Origin: Streptomyces sulfonofaciens
GTDB taxonomy: Bacteria > Actinomycetota > Actinomycetes > Streptomycetales > Streptomycetaceae
Assembly: GCF_014656295.1 (NCBI RefSeq)
Contig: NZ_BNCD01000009.1
Coordinates: 224,023 to 288,022, forward strand
Direction: 5' to 3'
DNA length: 64,000 bases
In this document: piece by piece, positions 57,101-63,100 of the stretch
Position numbering within the stretch: the stretch's first letter is position 1
Layout of the letters: each line of letters begins with the position of its first letter
Position numbers and translations under genes: made by a program
Notes under the pieces: generated by a model
What the model saw: the letters and a program-made list of their open reading frames with translations, nothing else
What the model was told of the DNA's origin: nothing
The model's database searches: none

Positions 57101-60100
57101 GCGGGTCCGTGCGGATGCCCGCGGGAGCGTGCTGACCGGCCCGGACGGCGCCCGGTACGACCTCGTGCCGCACACCGGGGACGGCAACGGCTTCTGGCCC
57201 TCGCTCGCCACCGCGCTCCACCCGGACCGCGAGCGCGACCCGGTCGGACTCGTCCGCGGCGCCCGGCTCCCCTCGACCGCGGCACTCGACCGGGACGCCA
57301 CGTTCACCCACGACGAGCTGCGGCGGGCCGGGGTGGTGCTGGACGCCGAGCAGTCCGAGCGGTTCCGCCGCGACGGCGGCCGCATCCCGTCCGACGTGGC
57401 GCTGCGGCCCGCGCAGGAACGCGCCCTGCTGCGCACCCAGTTGCACACCGCCCGCCGCTGGGACGACACCACGGCACGGATGGCGGCCCGGCTCGCCGCC
57501 GACGTCCACCGCGCCACCGTCACGGTGGTCGAGGAGGACGGCAGCGCGCACACCCACACCGCACCGGACGCCGTGGCCGGCCGGACGGCGACCCTGTACC
57601 GGCGCGGCTCCGAGTACCTGCTGGCCCGCCCGCGGCCGGAGCCCGCACGGGTGCCCGCCGACCACCTGGAACCGGCCTCCGGAGCGCTTGGCGAGGGGGG
57701 TGAGGAGCGGCGGGGCCGCGAGGTGGCGGACAGCGATCTGACGGAGGGGATGCGGCGCCGCCTCGACGGGCCCGCGGTCGTCGGCGCCACGGTACGGGTC
57801 AGGGACCTGAAGGGGCTGCGTTTCGCACGGCAGGCGCACTGGGGTCCGGACACCCGTGTCCAGGTCGGCGCGCTGGGCCTGAGCCATCCGGACCGGGCGG
57901 CACTGGTGATGCGGGTGCGCGGACTCGACGACGACCTCGCCGACGCGCTGTGGAAGAGGCTCGACGACGAACGGCCGGCGCGCCCGAGGGTGCTCGTGCA
58001 GCAGGGGTACGCCACCGGCGACCAGTTCGGCATCGCCGCCGCGCTGATCGCCGACCCGAACCTGCACGTCGTCGTCGTGGCCGGACTCGACGTGGAGAAG
58101 AGCAAGCCGGGCACGGCGCGGACCATCGCCGACTTCTACCTCGCCAGCGGGGTCCCCCCTGCGCAGGTCCGGCTGGTCGAGGCCCGCGGCCGCAGGCTGG
58201 AGGAGGTGGGGCAGCGGGAGGCGGAGTCGATCCTCGGACGCAAGCTGCCCGGCGACTTCAACGACCACCGCAAGGTGCTGCTGCGCATCAACGCGGGCAC
58301 CAAGTGGGTCGCCGGCAACTTCACCGTGGGTGTGCGCCGTGCGGTGCGCAAGGCATGGGGGGTGGACGACACCGGCTTCCCCCGTCAGAGCCAGGAAGCC
58401 GTCGGCACATGGCTGGCCGGCCAGGGCGCCGTGCCCTCCCCCCACCAGGACACCATCGTCCTGTGGTCACGCTTCAGCGGCAAGAAGGGCGACGCCCACG
58501 CCGAACACGACACCTCCTACGAAGGCATCCGCCAGATCCTGAAAGACCTCGCCACACGCTCCACCCACCACGGCGAAAACCCACTCGTCGTCATCGCCGG
58601 CGACGCCTACGCCGACCCCGCCCACCGCGACAAATACCAGCAGATCGTCCAGGAAGCCCGCGCCCAGGGCCTCAACGTCCACAACCTGACCAACTTCTGG
58701 AAAGGCGACAAGGACGCCCTGCGCACCTGGGGCGGCGACGACCGCATCGGCCAACTCAAGCTCTACGAATACCTCCACCGCCACAGCCGCACCACCCGCC
58801 ACCTCGGCTTCCGCAGCGGCAACCTCGAATCCCTCGCCCTCATCGGCCACACCGTCCGCTACATGGAGGAACCGAACAGTGCGGGCGGCGACCGGATGGC
58901 GCAGTGGCACGCCGCAACGAACTCGCTGCGCACTCCGTGGGGAGCCCTGGCCACCGGCTACGAGCGCATCCTGGTGGCCGAGCCGCCGACCCGGACCGGC
59001 AAGGTGATGACCCGGCTGCGGGACCAGGCCGCGCGGATGTCGCGTGCGGACCTCGCCAGGAACCCCCTGCCGGACTTCAGGCGCCCCGCCTGGCTGTACG
59101 GCGCCTCCCACCGGCAGCCCAAACCGGCGAAGTTCTTCGGCCGCGTCGAGAAGGGGTTCTCCCCCGAGGACCGCCGCCAGATCGCCGACTACCTCCTGCC
59201 GCCACGGGCCCGCGCCACCACGGCACCCCGCACCACCACGGCACCCCGCACCACCACGGCTCCCCACGACGGCCCGGTGCGGCCCGGCCCCGCCCCGGCC
59301 GACCCCGTCATGCCGGTCGCCGTCCATCCGGCCGACGCCCCGCGCCGCCGCTCCGGGACGCTCGTCGACGACCCCTTCGACGCCGATCAGGCGCGCCGCT
59401 GGAAGATCCGCAAGCTGACGTCCGCCATCGGCAGGATGCTGAGCGACCCGGGCGTCGACGCCGTACGGCGCCAGGACGAGGCGGCCCGGATGGCGGCCGA
59501 GGTGGGCCGGCTCAGGCGGGCCCTGCTCGACACCGATCTGACGGCGTTCCTGAGCGGTCCCGACATGGACCTGGAAGAGGGCCTCGACGCACGCCAGACC
59601 CGCATCCGCGAGCTGCGCATCGCCCTGTCCGGCCGCGGTACGGACGTGCCGCCGTCCCAGGACCTCCTGGAGGAACTGGCGGTGCTGCACGCCGAGGCCG
59701 CGCAGATCCGTGCCGAACTGCGGCGCCGCGAGGAGGAGGTCCCGCACAGCCAGCGGATGGTGCCCTCGCTCGCCGACATGCGGATCACCAGGCTGCTGGT
59801 GTCCGGCGGCGACCCCGAGAAGGTCCTCCAGGAGATGTGGGCCGAGAACTCGGACCTGTCGGAGCGCAGCCGGCGCCTGGCGCCCGCCGGACCGGGCGGG
59901 ACGGGCGCGGACGACGACGGCCGGGACGCCGTGCGCCTCCTCGTCGAGCACCGCGGGGAGCGCGCCGAGGAGGACCTGCGCGTCTACCACACCCTGGCCC
60001 GGCGGCGGGGCGTGTGGGACCGGGTGGACCAGACCCTGGCCCTGAACCTGGTGATGGCCGAACGGCGCGCGAAACAGCTCGGGGCGCGGGACATGCTGGC

Positions 60101-63100
60101 CGCCCGTGAGCGGATCGCGTCCACCCCGGCGACGGCCGGGCTCTACGCCCTGCCCGACGCCGAGGCGGAGCCGTTCCTCGAAGCCGTGCACCGGCACCTG
60201 GCCGGGGGCATGTCCCTGGTGAGCCATGTCGCGTTGGACGGCGAGGCGAACGGCGGCCCGCTGCTCACCGCGCTGACGGCCGGGCCCGACGTACCGCTCG
60301 GCGAGGTGCTGGCGAGCGCCGCGGGCGCACCGCCGGTGGCCGCCCCCGAGGAGCGCTCGCTGCCGGCCGCGCTGGTCTCCACCCGGTACCAGCGGGGCGG
60401 TGCCGCACACCCGGGCGGCGCGGTCATCCGCTGGAAGCCGGCGGTACGCGAGCGGACGGTCCACACCTTCACCGCGGACGACGTCCGCGCCCCCGCCGAC
60501 CCCGGCCACGGCGCGACGCTGTCCTCGCTGTACCCCCTGCTCGCCCACGGCGACTCGAACGCGGTGCGGCTCGCCCTGGCGGAGGCGACGGGCTTCGCCG
60601 CCGACCGCGAGCTGCGCCGGCGGTTCGCGGCCGGACGGCCGGCCACCGACGCCCACTTCGGTGCCCTGATCCACGGTGACCTTCGCTGGCGGGACGTGCA
60701 GGAGGTCGTGCTGACCCACTCCGACGCCGCGTCCGAGCGGCAGGCGCGGCTGCACAAGGAGCGGCTGGAGCGCTTCTCCCGGCAGCACGGCCTGGGGCTG
60801 CGGGTCTCGCTGACCCGGGTGCCGGCCGCGCGGCCCGCGGACTCCGGGCCCGGGCAGGATCCGTCGGAGCCGGTGAGCACGGCGCTGACGGCGGACACCG
60901 GCAGTGGGCGCGGGACCGTGGGCCGGGACTACACACCGCTCCTCGAACGCGAGGCGGGCGGACTCGACGGCCTCGTGACGCACGAGGTGGCCCTAGCGGA
61001 GGAACGCAGGTCGGGCTACGCCCTCACCATGTCCAGGGCGCCCTGGTCGGCCCCGGGCACCCCTGCGCCCTTCCTCGTCAAGGCGCTGGGCACGCCCGGT
61101 GGCATCACGGTCCAGCTCGGCGACGGCACGACCACGACCCTGGACCCGGGGGAGTTCGCCGACCTGCTGGCCGACGACCCCGACCTGCGGCAGGCGCCAC
61201 CGGGCACCCCCGTGGTGCTGGCCGTGCCCTTCGGCGGCGCGCACGGGCTCGACCTGCCCCGTCTGGTGGCGGCCAGGACAGGACGCGAGGTGTGGTCGGT
61301 GAGCGGGCCGGTCGAGGTGGTGCCCGCCGTCGGCGGGAAACGGCTCATCACGCGGTTCCGGCCGGCCGACCGTGCGGAACCGGTCGGCAACTGGATCGTC
61401 AGCCGGCCTGGCGACCTGCCGCGCGGGGACGGCGCGGCGGACGGGGCTGCGGTGGTGCCCGGCGTCATCCGCGCGGTGGACGGGGACATCGTCCTGGACA
61501 CCGACGTGGTCACCCATACGATCACCGGCCCCGACCACCGGTCGGTGGGCCGCGCCTCGCACACCCCGGCGGCCCAGGGCGAACGCGAGGCGAGTCAGCA
61601 GGAGCTGCACCGGCGGCTGGGCTTCCTTCCCGCGGAGTTGGTCGGCGGCAGGCTGCGGACCACGTCGGAACAGGAGCGCGACCTGCCGTGGGCGCAGGAC
61701 GTCGCCGAGGGCCGCACACCGTACTTCTTCAACGCGCACGCCGACTCGGCGGCGGTGGACCTCGTGACGGTCGTCGGGGGTCCGAAGCAGTCGGGGGGCC
61801 GCTCCGCACTGCGCACCGTGCGGGTGGGCGGCTCGGAGTTCGGCAGGTACCTGCGGCGGCGCCCGAGCCTGGCCCGGCTCGCCCCGGGGACACCCGTCGT
61901 ACTGATGGCCTGTTCGACGGGGGACGGGACGGCGGACGGCACCCGGCCGGTGGCGCAGCTCGTCGCGGACAAGACCGGGCGGGTGGTCTACGCCCCCACC
62001 GGACCGTCGAACGTGGACGCCCTCGTGGCACCGGGGCAGCGCAAGCGCACGCCGGGCTGGGAGCGGTTCGAGCCGCGCACCCGGCCCGCCCAGGGCGCGG
62101 TGCAGGACGGTCGGCCCGGCGCCACCGCCGCGCACGGCGCTCCGGCACCCGGCACGCACCCGCCCGCCGGCCTCGTGCTCACCGGCCCGGCGACCGAGGC
62201 GCCCGCGGATCCGCAGCCCGCCGTGCCCGGGGCGGAGGGTGCCGTGCCCGAGCGGGAAGTCGGCACCGGGCGGGAGGCCGACGACGTACGGGAGGCCGAG
62301 ACCGTACGGAAGGCCGACCCCGACCGGGAGCAGGACCCCGACCGGGCGGAGGACCCCGACCGGGAGCAGGGTCCGGGCCAGGAGGAGGGACCCGGTCAGG
62401 AGGAGGGACCCGGTCAGGCGGAGGGCGCCCTCGACGCGGCCGTGCCCGCCCGGGAGGGGGAGGCGCCCTACACGGTGTCGGGCCCCTCCGAACTGACCGC
62501 CCCGGACGGGACCGTGCTGGACCTGAGCGGGGCCCCGGGCGCGGGCAGCGGCTTCGTCGACGCGCTCGCCGATGCCCTCGAACGGGACGGGGGGACGGTG
62601 CGCGGGCTGTCCCCGGAACCCGGGGAGAGCCCTGCCGACGCGCTGCGGCGCACCCTGGCCGCCGGGCTCACGGAGGCCGATGCGCCCGACGGTCCGCTGC
62701 CCGTCGACGGTGTGGAGGTCTCCATCGCGGCGCTGGACGCGGCCGGGATCGCCCTGGGCGCACCGGAACGCGCCCAGGCCGAGTTGCTCGGCGGCCGGTT
62801 GCCCCTCGCCGAGGCCGGCCTGGCCCCGCACCGCCAACTCGCCGTCCTGCTGCGCTCGTCCCACGACCGGAACGACTCGGTGGCCCGGGCGGCCGCGAGC
62901 GTCGCGGCCGGGGTGCTGCCGATCGGCCTGCACCTGGTCGACACCCGCAGCGGTGCCGTGACACGCTTCCCCGGCGCGGACGGGCAGGCGCCGGTGGTGC
63001 TCGCGACCGACGGAAACGGCTTCCGGGCGGCCCTGCCCAGGCCCGGCGCCGCCGTGCCGGACGTGCCTGACGACGTCACCCCCGCCGGTCCCCGTCCGGA

